Source of the DNA: Planctomycetota bacterium
GTDB taxonomy: Bacteria; Planctomycetota; B15-G4
Length of the DNA stretch: 64,000 bases
Reading direction: 5' to 3'
NCBI GenBank assembly: GCA_029259695.1
Contig: JAJDEQ010000062.1
Location: forward strand, 1 to 64,000
Under the pieces are notes generated by a model. It had not been told where the DNA came from. It saw nothing but the letters and a program-made list of their open reading frames with translations, and searched no databases. The translations under genes were made by a program, and so were the position numbers. Shown piece by piece: positions 52,783 through 61,956 of the stretch (position 1 is the stretch's first letter; the number at the start of each line of letters is the position of its first letter).

Positions 52783-53961
52783 ATGAGCTGGCGCACGGTC
52801 GATCAATTGGCAGTCGAGGGCCGGCGGGTCCTGATCCGCCTCGACCTGAACGTGCCCCTGTCCGAGGGGCGCATCACGGACGACCTGCGCATCCGCGCGG
52901 CGCTGCCCACGGTGGTGTCCGTGGTGGAGCGCGGCGGCACGGCGATCTGCATGAGCCATCTCGGGCGCCCCAAGGGTGTCGACGACGCGCTGCGCATGAC
53001 GCCCGTGGCGGCGCGCATGGCCGACCTGCTCGACCGGCAGGTCAGGGCCATCCCGGCGGTCGTGGGTGACGTCGCCACGAAGATGGTGGCCGAGTTGCCC
53101 ACCGCTTCCGTGGGGCTGCTCGACAACCTGCGCTTCGATCCGGGCGAGAAGGCGAACGACCCGGACTTCGCCCGACAGCTTGCCGCCCTGGGCGACGCCT
53201 ACGTCAACGACGCCTTCGGGACGGCGCACCGGGCCCATGCGTCGGTGGTGGGCGTGCCGATGCTGCTGGGCAGTGAGCACTGCGCGGCGGGATTCCTGCT
53301 GGGCAAGGAGCTGCAAGCCTTCGGGCGCGTGCTCGAGGATCCCGCGCGACCACTGCTGGCGATCCTGGGGGGCGCCAAGGTCTCCGACAAGCTGGCGGTG
53401 GTGCGCAACCTGCTCGCCCGCGTGGACGGCATCCTGGTGGGCGGGGCCATGGCCTACACCTTCCTCGCCGCCCGGGGCGACGGGGTCGGTGCGTCGCGCG
53501 TGGAGCAGGACTTCCTGACGGAGTGTCGCGAGGTGCTGGCCGACGCCGAACGGCGCGGGGTGGAGATCCTGTTGCCGGTGGACCATCGCTGTGCGCCCGC
53601 GTTCGATTCGGACGCCGCCACGGTGCTGACGGGTGCGATCCCCGACGGCCAGATGGGACTCGACATCGGTCCCGACACGGAGGGCCAGTACCGCGATCGC
53701 ATCGCCTCGGCGGGCACGGTCGTCTGGAACGGACCGATGGGTGTGTTCGAGCGCGAGGCGTACGCGTCGGGCACGCGGGCCGTGGCCCAGGCCGTGGCCG
53801 ACGCCGGGGCCTACACCGTGGTGGGCGGGGGTGACAGCGCGGCGGCGATCAAGGCCTTCGGCCTGGCCGACCGCGTCGACCACGTCTCGACCGGGGGCGG
53901 CGCGTCCCTCGAACTGCTGGAGGGCAAGCGCCTGCCCGGCATCGCTGCCCTGGAGCGCTGA
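52783..53961 (+). CDS. pgk: Phosphoglycerate kinase
   Basis: 392 residues. Family blocks: RVLIRLDLNVPLSEG, MSHLGRPKG, LLDNLRFDPGEKAND, YVNDAFGTAHRAHAS, ILGGAKVSDKLAVVRNLL, and the nucleotide site VVGGGDSAAAIKAFG with HVSTGGGASLELLEGKRLPG. Makes ATP from 1,3-bisphosphoglycerate. ATG with GGAGG 9 nt upstream is the only start that gives the conserved N-terminus. Confidence 0.97.
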   Translation: MSWRTVDQLAVEGRRVLIRLDLNVPLSEGRITDDLRIRAALPTVVSVVERGGTAICMSHLGRPKGVDDALRMTPVAARMADLLDRQVRAIPAVVGDVATKMVAELPTASVGLLDNLRFDPGEKANDPDFARQLAALGDAYVNDAFGTAHRAHASVVGVPMLLGSEHCAAGFLLGKELQAFGRVLEDPARPLLAILGGAKVSDKLAVVRNLLARVDGILVGGAMAYTFLAARGDGVGASRVEQDFLTECREVLADAERRGVEILLPVDHRCAPAFDSDAATVLTGAIPDGQMGLDIGPDTEGQYRDRIASAGTVVWNGPMGVFEREAYASGTRAVAQAVADAGAYTVVGGGDSAAAIKAFGLADRVDHVSTGGGASLELLEGKRLPGIAALER

Positions 53962-54086
53962 GGGGCCGCTGCTCGGGCCGCGCGACGGGCTTCCCGAAAC
54001 CCGCGTGGGGCGCCTCAGGGGCGTTCGACCAGCCTGCACCGGCTCGGCCGGTGGCAATGACCGGTTCCCGGTGCGAGGATGGGGCC

Positions 54087-54752
54087 ATGACGATTCCCTC
54101 GGTGAAGATCGCGCCCTCGCTCCTGTCGGCGGACTTCGTGCGGCTCGCGCAGGACGTGGCGGCGGTCGAGGATGCCGGCGCCGACTGGTTGCACGTGGAC
54201 GTCATGGACGGCCACTTCGTGCCCAACCTCACCATCGGCCTGCCCGTGGTGAAGGCACTCAAGGCCACCGCCCGGCGGCCGCTCGACGTGCACATCATGA
54301 TCAGCAACCCGGTCGAGTACGCCGAGCGCTACGTGGAGGCGGGGGCCGACATCCTCACCTGCCACGTCGAGACCGAGCCGGAGGCGCTGGACGCGATCCG
54401 GGCAGCGGGCGGGCGGGCCGGCCTGGCCGTGAACCCCGAGACGCCCATCGATCCCGTGCGCGAACTGCTCGACCGACTCGACATGGTGCTCGTCATGAGC
54501 GTGCACCCCGGCTTCGGCGGGCAGTCGTTCATGCCCGAGGTGCTGCCCAAGATCGAGCAACTGCGCAACTGGGGTTACGAGGGCGACGTGGAGATCGACG
54601 GGGGCATCTCGCCCAAGACCATCGGTGATGCCGCGGCGGCGGGCGCGAACGTCTTCGTGTCGGGCTCGGGTGTGTTCGGCGCCGACGACTGGGCCGCCAC
54701 CATCGCGAGCATGCGCCGGACCGCCGAGCAGCGCCTGGGGGTCAACGTCTGA
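54087..54752 (+). CDS. rpe: Ribulose-phosphate 3-epimerase
   Basis: 221 residues, a TIM barrel with metal ligands in HVDVMDGHFVPNLTIG, DVHIMISNP, SVHPGFGGQSFMPEVLPKI and EIDGGISPKT. Interconverts ribulose-5-P and xylulose-5-P. ATG 54087 chosen over 54051 for the conserved start VKIAPSLLSADF and an upstream GAGG. The stop overlaps accD (TGATG). Confidence 0.95.
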   Translation: MTIPSVKIAPSLLSADFVRLAQDVAAVEDAGADWLHVDVMDGHFVPNLTIGLPVVKALKATARRPLDVHIMISNPVEYAERYVEAGADILTCHVETEPEALDAIRAAGGRAGLAVNPETPIDPVRELLDRLDMVLVMSVHPGFGGQSFMPEVLPKIEQLRNWGYEGDVEIDGGISPKTIGDAAAAGANVFVSGSGVFGADDWAATIASMRRTAEQRLGVNV

Positions 54753-55735
54753 TGGCCTCCCTGCCCTGGCGCCGGCACCGCAAGAAGGACATCCCGGGCG
54801 AAGTCTTCGCTCGTTGTCCGAGCTGCGACGACACGATCTACGCCAAGGACCTGGACGACCGCATGAAGGTCTGTCCCAAGTGTGATCATCACTTCGCGAT
54901 CTCCTCCCACCTGCGCATCGCCTACACCGTCGACCCGGCGACCTTCCGCGAACTCGACCTGGGCATGACCAGCGTCGACGCGCTGGACTTCGTGGACAAC
55001 GGCAAGCCGTACGATCAGAAGCTCGTGGACTCGGCCGCCAAGACGGGCGTGCGCGAGGCCATGCGCTACGGCGTGGGACACATCGAGGGGCACGAGGTGG
55101 TCTTCGGCACGCTCGAGTTCCGCTTCATGGGCGGCAGCATGGGCGTGGTCGTGGGGGAGAAAGTCACCCGCGCGATCGAACTGGCCACCGATCGACGCCT
55201 GCCGCTGATCCTGGTGGCTGCTTCCGGCGGCGCGCGCATGCACGAGGGCATCCTCTCGTTGATGCAGATGGCCAAGACCTGCTCGGCCCTGGCGCGCTTC
55301 CGCGAGGAGGGCGGCTTCAACATCTCGATCTGCACCCATCCCACCACCGGCGGCGTGACCGCCTCGTGGGCCATGACGGCTGACGTGATCATCGCCGAAC
55401 CCGGCGCGCTGATCGGCTTCGCCGGACCGCGCGTGATCGAGGGCACGATCAAGAAGAAGCTGCCGGCCGACTTCCAGACGGCGGAGTTCCTGCTCGAGAA
55501 GGGCCAGGTCGACATGATCGTGCCGCGCATGGAGATGCGTACCACGCTGGCTCAGCTCCTGGCGTACACACGTGTCGAGCGCCACGGCCAGCCGCAGGAG
55601 CCGGGTGCCACCGGTGGCGGGTCGCAGCGCCCCACGTCCGGCGACGATCCGTCAGCCGAGCGCGGGTCGGGGCCGCGCGATGCGGCCCACACCAACGGCG
55701 GGCCCCGCACCAACCTCGGCCGACCGCCGGCCTGA
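54752..55735 (+). CDS. accD: Acetyl-CoA carboxylase carboxyltransferase subunit beta
   Basis: 327 residues. N-terminal zinc ribbon with C22, C25, C41 and C44 (CPSC, CPKC), then the crotonase-like carboxyltransferase domain (MGGSMGVVVGEKVTRAIE, SGGARMHEGILSLMQMAKT, HPTTGGVTASWAM, FAGPRVIEGTIKKKLP, KGQVDMIVPR). Forms malonyl-CoA with AccA and the biotin subunits. From about residue 275 a Pro/Gly/Arg-rich tail of about 50 residues extends beyond the usual end. accA is not in the window. Starts inside the rpe stop. Confidence 0.95.
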   Translation: MASLPWRRHRKKDIPGEVFARCPSCDDTIYAKDLDDRMKVCPKCDHHFAISSHLRIAYTVDPATFRELDLGMTSVDALDFVDNGKPYDQKLVDSAAKTGVREAMRYGVGHIEGHEVVFGTLEFRFMGGSMGVVVGEKVTRAIELATDRRLPLILVAASGGARMHEGILSLMQMAKTCSALARFREEGGFNISICTHPTTGGVTASWAMTADVIIAEPGALIGFAGPRVIEGTIKKKLPADFQTAEFLLEKGQVDMIVPRMEMRTTLAQLLAYTRVERHGQPQEPGATGGGSQRPTSGDDPSAERGSGPRDAAHTNGGPRTNLGRPPA

Positions 55736-55815
55736 CGCGCCGACCTCGGGGCGGGGCCGGACGGGGGCGGGATCCGGATCACCGGTGCGTCTGCGAGGAG
55801 CGCCGGCACTCCCGG

Positions 55816-55844
55816 GTTGCGCCGGCCCCCGGGCCTGCCTAGAC
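55816..55844 (+). promoter_or_regulatory. Promoter of tRNA-Asn
   Basis: TTGCGC (55816-55821), 17-bp spacer, TAGACT (55839-55844), about 20 bp before the tRNA 5' end; predicted start near 55851. Confidence 0.5.
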
Positions 55845-55864
55845 TCCCTCGCTGCTGACCCGGA

Positions 55865-55941
55865 TCCCCAGTAGCTCAGTTGGTTAGAGCATCTGACTGT
55901 TAATCAGAGGGTCGTTGGTTCGAGTCCAACCTGGGGAGCCA
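55865..55941 (+). tRNA. tRNA-Asn(GTT)
   Basis: Acceptor stem TCCCCAG/CTGGGGA (55865-55871 with 55931-55937), D arm 55874-55890 (AGTTGGTTAG-type loop), anticodon arm TCTGA-CTGTTAA-TCAGA (55892-55908) with anticodon GTT at 55899-55901, five-base variable loop GGGTC, and T arm GTTGG-TTCGAGT-CCAAC (55914-55930). Discriminator G and an encoded CCA end the gene. The anticodon is decisive for Asn (AAC/AAU). Confidence 0.96.
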
Positions 55942-56010
55942 TCGCCCGCCGTTCCGGCGGTGCGCGCGGGGCAGGCAGCGCCACGCAGGCGTGCGCGGGA
56001 GGCGGACCGG

Positions 56011-56943
56011 ATGGCGCGAGCAGACGACGACCGCGGCTTCGTGGACCCGGCTCGGCACCTGCGCGACGAGGACAGCGCCTACGGGTTCGCGGGTGGTGAC
56101 ATCCTGCATCCGTCCGACCTCAACGTCGACGAGGGGCGGGCCTTCGCGCACGCGCTGGCGATCGCCGTGCGCCTGCAGTCGCGACTGACCCTGCTGCACG
56201 CCGGCCCGCGCTCGCAGGCCATCGATGGCCGGGCTTTCCCCCACGTCCGCGAGACCCTGACGCGCTGGGGCCTGCTCGACCGGGGAAGCTCCCCGGAGGA
56301 CGTCTACGACGAGCTCGGCCTGGACGTGAAGAAGCTGTCCAAGCGCAGCAAGGGCCCGATGGCAGCGATCCAGGAGCAGATCGACACCCGACCCGTGGAC
56401 ATGCTGGTACTGGCGACGCGCGGAGCCCAGGGTCTGCCGCCGTGGCTGAAGCACTCCGTATCAGACCAACTGGCGAAGCGCGCCATGGCGCGAACGCTGT
56501 TCGTGCCCCGGGACGTTCCGGGCTTCGTGTCGCTGAGTGACGGCTCGATCAACCTGCGGCGCGTGCTCGTCCCGCTTGCGCCCGACATCGATCCGCGCTT
56601 CGCGACCTTCGCCGCCCCGCGCTTTCCCCAGGTGCTGGGTCAGGCGGACGTGGAGTTCCTGGCGCTCCAGGTGACCGAGGGCGACGACGAACCACCCGCC
56701 GTCGAGCTGCCGCCGACGAGTCCGGCGGGGACCTGGTCACAGCAGACCCGTCGGGGCCAGCCCGCGGCCGAGATCATCGCGGCCGCCCGTGAGTGGCAGG
56801 CCGACGTGATCGTGATGATCACCGAGGGCGCCCATGGGGTGCTGGATGCGCTGCGCGGGAGCACCACGACCCAGGTACTGCACCGCGCACCGTGCCCGCT
56901 GATGGCGGTCCCCGCGAACCTGTTCCAGCCCGCGTCGCGCTGA
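56011..56943 (+). CDS. Tandem universal stress protein
   Basis: 310 residues with two UspA-like domains. The first (about 30-165) has ILHPSDLNVDEGRAFAHALA, LTLLHAG and DMLVLATRGAQGLP followed by SVSDQLAKRAMARTLFVP; the second (about 175-310) has RRVLVPLAPDID, DVIVMITEGAHGVLDALRGS and TQVLHRAPCPLMAVP. The ATP-loop G-x2-G-x9-G(S/T) is recognisable but imperfect in both. ATG with GGGAGG 9 nt upstream, 69 bp after the tRNA. General stress or energy-state sensor; partner unknown. Confidence 0.82.
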   Translation: MARADDDRGFVDPARHLRDEDSAYGFAGGDILHPSDLNVDEGRAFAHALAIAVRLQSRLTLLHAGPRSQAIDGRAFPHVRETLTRWGLLDRGSSPEDVYDELGLDVKKLSKRSKGPMAAIQEQIDTRPVDMLVLATRGAQGLPPWLKHSVSDQLAKRAMARTLFVPRDVPGFVSLSDGSINLRRVLVPLAPDIDPRFATFAAPRFPQVLGQADVEFLALQVTEGDDEPPAVELPPTSPAGTWSQQTRRGQPAAEIIAAAREWQADVIVMITEGAHGVLDALRGSTTTQVLHRAPCPLMAVPANLFQPASR

Positions 56944-57039
56944 GCGAGGTCGCTGCGGTCACGCGACGTGCCTGCGCGCATGTTGGAGCCGTCGTCGCGA
57001 GCCGAGCCGCCCTGACCCGGCGCGAGCCGCTGCGGATGT

Positions 57040-57077
57040 GAGATCGGGCCCACCGCACGCGCGGCAGACCCGATCTC
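57040..57077. terminator. Bidirectional terminator-like hairpin
   Basis: GAGATCGGG (57040-57048) pairs perfectly with CCCGATCTC (57069-57077); the 20-nt loop can form an inner CCGC/GCGG stem. It lies between the convergent Usp and thioredoxin-like genes. Confidence 0.6.
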
Positions 57078-57128
57078 GAACGGCGTCTTGCCCGACCGAT
57101 CAGGGCCGGGCGAGGTCGCGCACGGGGC

Positions 57129-58067
57129 TCAGCCCTCGTCGGCCATGGCGCGCTTGCCCTTGAGCATGTTGGCCAGGCCGCCCTTCATCTGGGCGATCAT
57201 GGGGTCGCTGCCGTCGTCCAGTTCCTCGAGCCTCTCGAGGCACGCGTCGGCCTGCTCCAGCTCGTCGGTCATGCCGTACGCGAAGCCAAGCCAGAGGTGG
57301 AACTCGGCGACCTTGTCGATCGACGGGCGTGTGGTGCGCAGCTTGGCGGCATCGGCCTTCATGGCGTCCCAGTCCGGCTCGGCGCCCTTGAGGTAGCGCT
57401 CCTTCCACTCACCCAGGGACTCGCGTGCCAGGACCAGGTGCGAGTCCTGCGGATCGAGCGAACGCACGGTGTCGAGGACCTGCGTGCGCAGGTCGCCGGC
57501 GACGTTGCCGTAGAGCTCGTAGGCGGCTTCCAGGCGCTCGCCCTGAGCGGCCTCGCCGCGGGTGCGCAGGCGCTTCACGGCGGCCGTGAGCATCGTGCGC
57601 TCGTCGCCCGTGCGGAACTCGTCGAGGTGCTCGTTGTAGGCCTCGGGACCGCCGGGCTGGTAGCCGGTGCGCCCGTAGGCCACGCCTTCAGCCGTCATCA
57701 GCAGGATGGTCGGGAAGCCCTGGATGTTGAAGGCCGCCTGGTGTTCGCTGTTCCTGGCGTGCAGGTCCTCGGGCATCGCCTTCCAGGTCTCCCCGTCCTG
57801 GGTGGGGAAGTCGAGCGCCACGAGCACGAAGTGCTCGTCGGCGTAGGCCCGGAACTCGTCCTTGGCGAAGACCTCCTCGTCGAGCTTGATGCACCAGCCG
57901 CACCAGTCGGAGCCGGTGAAGTCCACCAGCAGGTCCTTGTTCTCCGCCTTGGCCTTCTCGAGGGCGGGGAGCAGATCGGGGTGCCAGCTGCTGTCGCCGG
58001 CCGTGGCCAGCGGTGCGAGGGCGAGGGCCGCGAGCGCGGCCGCAAGAGAGGGGCGGAGGAGGTTCAT
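57129..58067 (-). CDS. Exported thioredoxin-fold protein with helical C-terminus
   Basis: 312 residues. Signal peptide (ALAALALAPLATA) then a thioredoxin_7-like domain with the redox site C56-GW-C59 in GSDWCGWCIKLDEEVF and the cis-Pro region QGFPTILLM. From about residue 175 to the end the chain is helical and TPR-like (LEAAYELYGNVAGDL, ADACLERLEELDD). DsbD-gamma-like or protein-disulfide role in the periplasm is likely. ATG 58067 chosen at the signal peptide; the long upstream extension is not coding. Divergent from the lipoprotein gene. Confidence 0.83.
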   Translation of the reverse strand: MNLLRPSLAAALAALALAPLATAGDSSWHPDLLPALEKAKAENKDLLVDFTGSDWCGWCIKLDEEVFAKDEFRAYADEHFVLVALDFPTQDGETWKAMPEDLHARNSEHQAAFNIQGFPTILLMTAEGVAYGRTGYQPGGPEAYNEHLDEFRTGDERTMLTAAVKRLRTRGEAAQGERLEAAYELYGNVAGDLRTQVLDTVRSLDPQDSHLVLARESLGEWKERYLKGAEPDWDAMKADAAKLRTTRPSIDKVAEFHLWLGFAYGMTDELEQADACLERLEELDDGSDPMIAQMKGGLANMLKGKRAMADEG

Positions 58068-58269
58068 GCGTGTTCCGTTCAATGGGTGCCGGCCACTGTT
58101 CCGGGCCGGTCCGGGGGGCAAGGGCGCCTCAGGCGCAGGAGTGGCAGGTCGCTGACGCTCCCGGCTTCGACTGTCTGTTCGCGGATGATGTTCCAGGGCT
58201 GCGACGATGATCGCAATGAATGAGTCGTTCAGATGCGCGAATCGCAGGGCCCGTTCGAGGAGAAAGTGC

Positions 58270-59505
58270 ATGTTCGTGGGGCACAAGCGAGGATTCGGCC
58301 CGGATCGGGGCGCCGGGCGCCGGCTCGTGGCGGCATGCTGGCTCGCCGGCATCCTGGCCCTCGGCTGCCGACAGGCGGTGCCGGAAGCGGTGCAGGACGC
58401 GGCTTCGGCGGGCGCTGACTTCGTCGCCCTGCGGGAGCCGGTCCTGGACCACGTGGTGGAGCGGCAGGGCGATGGGGACCTGTATCGGGTCCGGCGCTGG
58501 GCGTCTGGAGCGGACCCCGGGACGGCGCCGGGCGAGGTCTTCTGCACGGGCTCGCTCGACGTCTGCGAGCGGGCCCTGGTGGCCAGCCTGGAAGAGCGCC
58601 ACGGCACGGGGCTGCTCAATCTCCCGGTGGCCACCCTGGGCGCGAAGCAGTTCTGGGCCGACGTGTTCTGGTGGTCGGACTGGCGCATCCAGGAGAACGT
58701 CTACACCGGTCACGCGCGCCTGCTCGACCCCGGGGACGTGCGTCGGGCATGGGGCACGTCCGAGGCCTGCCGCACCGCGTTCGAGCGCCAACGGGTGCAG
58801 CACGGCGTGCCCGCGCCCCGTGAGGAACTCGTGCTGCTGCTCCACGGCCTGGGGCGTTCGCGCACCGCCCTCGCGCCGTTGGTCGAGGGGTTGCGCGCAG
58901 GTGGACGAGACGTCGTCAACGTGAGCTACCCGAGCACGCGACGCTCGCTGGCCGAACACGCGGCCCAGGTGTCGCGCCTGCTCGACGCCATGCCCGAAGC
59001 ACGGCGCGTGTCGTTCGTGACCCACAGTCTGGGCGGACTCGTGGCACGCCAGGTGCTCGGGGACGGTGGCGACTGGAGTGAGCGCCACAGCGTGGGCCGT
59101 CTGGTCATGCTCGCGCCGCCCAGTCGAGGCTCCGCGTTGGCCGACGGGCTGGCGGAGTGGTTGCCGTTCCGGATCATCGCCGGTCCCTCGGGCCAGGACG
59201 TCACCTCCGCCGGCGCGGCCAACGTGCCGCTGCCGACCTGCGAGTTCGCCGTGATCGCTGCCAGCGGTCCGTTCGAGGACGGCTGGAATCCGGTCGTGCC
59301 CGGCGACGACGACGCCGTGGTGTCCGTGGAGGAGACCTGGCTGCAGGGTGTCGACGCCTTCCTCGTCGTCGAGAGCACGCACACCTTCATCATGCAGGAG
59401 CCGGAGGTCGGGCGGGCGGTGCAGCGCTTCCTCGACACCGGCAGCTTCGACGACGCGTCCGAACCCAGCGGCGACGAGCCCGAACTCAGCGACGACGCAC
59501 GGTGA
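58270..59505 (+). CDS. Alpha/beta-hydrolase (lipase-like) lipoprotein
   Basis: 411 residues. A signal peptide with a basic n-region ends in the lipobox ILALGC, predicting lipidation at C33. The hydrolase half has the oxyanion segment LVLLLHGLGRSRTAL, the nucleophile elbow THSLGGLVA with S253, an acid in PGDDDAVVSV and the catalytic His probably in ESTHTFIM. Resembles GPI-type or triacylglycerol lipases. The N-terminal 150 residues have no recognised domain. ATG 58270 with GGAG upstream; an earlier ATG at 58207 would put 21 extra residues before the signal peptide. Its 3' end overlaps the convergent GT2 gene by 20 bp. Confidence 0.82.
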   Translation: MFVGHKRGFGPDRGAGRRLVAACWLAGILALGCRQAVPEAVQDAASAGADFVALREPVLDHVVERQGDGDLYRVRRWASGADPGTAPGEVFCTGSLDVCERALVASLEERHGTGLLNLPVATLGAKQFWADVFWWSDWRIQENVYTGHARLLDPGDVRRAWGTSEACRTAFERQRVQHGVPAPREELVLLLHGLGRSRTALAPLVEGLRAGGRDVVNVSYPSTRRSLAEHAAQVSRLLDAMPEARRVSFVTHSLGGLVARQVLGDGGDWSERHSVGRLVMLAPPSRGSALADGLAEWLPFRIIAGPSGQDVTSAGAANVPLPTCEFAVIAASGPFEDGWNPVVPGDDDAVVSVEETWLQGVDAFLVVESTHTFIMQEPEVGRAVQRFLDTGSFDDASEPSGDEPELSDDAR

Positions 59506-60667
59506 GTCCGCGGCGCACGGCCTCCGACGGGTAGAAGGTGCCGCGCCAGCGGATGCCTCCGCGCCAGGTCCCGATGATCGCGCCCCGCAGCAACACGTAG
59601 GCGAACAGCAGCGTGCCCAGGGGGCTGAGCAGCGTGGGCAGGAGCGGTCGTCGCGCCCAACGGGCCATGCCCCAACCGGTGGCCAGGCCCACCAGCAGGG
59701 TGCAGGCGCCGAGCACGCGCAGCCAGCCGGCGTCGCCCGCGAGTGCAACCCACGGCGCAGCCTCCACGCCGAGCAGCACGACGACGGCGCACAGGGCCCG
59801 CAGCAAGCTGCACTCCAGCACCGCGAACGTGTTCTTCTCGAGGCCGCGGGCCAGTTCGGGGAACGAGTGGTACCAATCGACGCTCACGAGACCCGTGGCC
59901 GAGACCAGCATCGGTCGCGCCCCGGCACGTTTGAGCAGTCGTCCCAGCGCAAAGTCGTCCGCGACGTCGAACCGGATCGCTTCGAAGCCCGGCGTGCGCT
60001 CGAGCGCGGTGCGGCGGACCAGGTTGAATGCGCCCACCCCGGCGAAGGCATCCGACGCCGGATCGCTGACGGCCCACAAGCGCCCCCCCAGGGCCAGCAT
60101 GCGCGAGAAGGTGGCGACCACGCTGTCGAGCAACAAGCCCTGCGTGCCGACGTCGGGGAAACCGACGACGTGGTCGGCGCCCCGGGCTTCGGCGATCTCC
60201 ACGGCACGGCGCATGGTGCCCGCCTCGATGTGCACGTCCGCATCGGTGAACAGCAACCAGTCGCCCCGTGCGCGGGTCGCGCCGCAGTGCAGGGCGTGGG
60301 GCTTGCCCATCCATCCGTCGGGCAGGCTCTCGATGTGCACGGCCGTGATGCGTGGCTCGGCGGCGGCGAGGCGATCGACCAGCGCGGGTGTGTCGTCGTC
60401 GGAGCGGTCGTCGACCAGGACGATCTCGAGCTGCGGGTCGTCGTCGGCCAGCCAGCTCGCGGCCGCGTTCGGCAGCGTCGCGGCCTCGTTGCGTGCCGGC
60501 ACGATCAGGGAGATCCGCGCGGGGACACGGGCCGCCGGAGCGGGCGGTCGCGGCATGTCGGCCAGGCGCGGAATGGCCCGCGCGGTCCGGAGCCCGAACC
60601 AGGCGCCCACGAACCACGCGCAACACCCCGCGGCGGCCAGGCAGGCGATCACGGTCGTGGCGGTCAC
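59486..60667 (-). CDS. Glycosyltransferase family 2, HpnB-like membrane protein
   Basis: 393 residues. N-terminal anchor, then a GT-A domain: ISLIVPARNEAATLP, VLVDDRSDDDTPALVD, and the DxD at LLFTDADVHI, then GFPDVGTQGLL and FDVADDFALGRLLK. Three C-terminal membrane helices complete the architecture seen in hopene-associated HpnB glycosyltransferases and related lipid-glycosylating enzymes. GTG start overlaps the stop of the CPXCG gene (GTGA); an in-frame ATG 78 bp upstream is rejected because it lies inside that gene. Acceptor unknown. Confidence 0.87.
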   Translation of the reverse strand: MTATTVIACLAAAGCCAWFVGAWFGLRTARAIPRLADMPRPPAPAARVPARISLIVPARNEAATLPNAAASWLADDDPQLEIVLVDDRSDDDTPALVDRLAAAEPRITAVHIESLPDGWMGKPHALHCGATRARGDWLLFTDADVHIEAGTMRRAVEIAEARGADHVVGFPDVGTQGLLLDSVVATFSRMLALGGRLWAVSDPASDAFAGVGAFNLVRRTALERTPGFEAIRFDVADDFALGRLLKRAGARPMLVSATGLVSVDWYHSFPELARGLEKNTFAVLECSLLRALCAVVVLLGVEAAPWVALAGDAGWLRVLGACTLLVGLATGWGMARWARRPLLPTLLSPLGTLLFAYVLLRGAIIGTWRGGIRWRGTFYPSEAVRRGLTVRRR

Positions 60668-60852
60668 TCCGACTCGGCCTCGCTCTCGAGTTCCACCTGC
60701 CCGCCGGCCCCGACGCGCACCCGGATCAGATGCGGCCGACAACACACCGGGCAGTCCTCGACGTACTCCTGCATCGAACCCGCCGACAGGTCCACGCTGA
60801 CCACGATCTCCTCACCGCAATGGGCGCACACATAGCTCGCCTCGGTGAGCAC
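60664..60852 (-). CDS. CPXCG-type zinc-ribbon protein
   Basis: 62 residues. Two Cys pairs, CAHC (YVCAHCGEE) and CPVC (DCPVCCRPH), fit the small CPXCG motif-containing cysteine-rich family. Acidic C-terminus. Function unknown; a zinc-binding role is inferred. Lies between the two glycosyltransferase genes and overlaps the downstream one by 4 bp, so it is part of their operon. Confidence 0.83.
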   Translation of the reverse strand: MLTEASYVCAHCGEEIVVSVDLSAGSMQEYVEDCPVCCRPHLIRVRVGAGGQVELESEAESE

Positions 60853-60858
60853 GGCGAG

Positions 60859-61956
60859 TCAGCTCGGCGCCTGGGAACGACGGCGCCGGCGCTCGTGGAA
60901 CGCCCGGGCCTCGGCGCACTCGTCGGCCAGCAGGTCGTCCAGTCGTCCCGTGATCGCGCTGTTGTCGCCGCGCGGGTAGTCCTCCAGGCGCTGGGCGTAG
61001 TCGGGGACGCGGTAGAGGAAGTCACCCAGCACATCGCGCCCGGCGTCGCCCCCGTTGCGGCCGTATCCCAGCTCGTCGAGCAGCAGGGCGTTGAGCTCCT
61101 GCTCGAACTGGCCGCGCATGGGCAGGGCCAGGTACGGCTTGCCCAGGTGCAGCGCCTCGGTCATCAGGGTGAAGCCGGCGGTCGCCACCACGGCCTTCGC
61201 GGAAGCCAGGTCGTCCAGGAATCCCTGGCGGCTGAACGGCTTGAACTCGAGGTTGCCCTGGCGACCCTCCCGCGGCGCGCCGTAGACGACGAAGTGTTCC
61301 CGCGGTGCATCGCGCAGGGACTCCAGGAAGCCCTCGAAGGCCTGGGTGAAGTAGACCAGGACGTGGTCGCCCGTGCTCGGGCGCAGCTCGTGCACCGCAC
61401 GGCGCAGGATCGGTGGGAACAGGAAGGTGCGCTCGTTGGTCACGTCCCCGAACCAGAAGGTCGTCACCAGGGAGACATCGGGGCGCGGGACGAGGGCGCG
61501 GATCACGGTCTCGGTGACGAGGGCGTCCTTCTTGAGCCGGCTTGGAACCGGGTAGCGCATGTAGCGCATGCGGTGCTGGTTGTCGAGGCTCACCAGCGGC
61601 AGGTCGTGGTGTTGTGCGAGGTAGGCGGTCATCGGCTCGAAGTCGGTGATGACCAGCTGCGGCGCGAAGTCGTCGAACAACTGCGCGCGCAGTTCGCGCA
61701 ACTTGCGCACGCCGTCGGAGAGCCGCCGCAGATTGTCGGTGAAGGTCTTCACGACCGAGACCCGGTTCTCGACGCTGGTGATGTGCAACCCCTCGGTCTC
61801 GAAGACGTCGAAGTCGGCAGCGAGGTTGCGGTAACCCCTGTCGTAGCTCACGCCGCGGACCGTGTGGCCCGCCGCGATCAGGTGCGTGAACATCTCCCGG
61901 GCCCTCGAGGAGTGTCCCGACCCCTCACCCGAGAATCCGTACACGATGCGCGCCAT
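60859..61956 (-). CDS. MJ1255/VC2487-type glycosyltransferase
   Basis: 365 residues of the GT28/GT1-like family named after MJ1255 and VC2487. Opening motif ARIVYGFSGEGSGHSSRA, mid-protein ITDFEPMTAYLA and NQHRM, and the UDP-sugar-binding region AKAVVATAGFTLMTEALHLGKPYLALP with a Q-x4-N acidic end. Related to lipid or teichoic-acid-type sugar transfer, substrate not known. First gene of a three-gene minus-strand unit. Divergent from the amidohydrolase-like gene. Confidence 0.85.
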   Translation of the reverse strand: MARIVYGFSGEGSGHSSRAREMFTHLIAAGHTVRGVSYDRGYRNLAADFDVFETEGLHITSVENRVSVVKTFTDNLRRLSDGVRKLRELRAQLFDDFAPQLVITDFEPMTAYLAQHHDLPLVSLDNQHRMRYMRYPVPSRLKKDALVTETVIRALVPRPDVSLVTTFWFGDVTNERTFLFPPILRRAVHELRPSTGDHVLVYFTQAFEGFLESLRDAPREHFVVYGAPREGRQGNLEFKPFSRQGFLDDLASAKAVVATAGFTLMTEALHLGKPYLALPMRGQFEQELNALLLDELGYGRNGGDAGRDVLGDFLYRVPDYAQRLEDYPRGDNSAITGRLDDLLADECAEARAFHERRRRRSQAPS

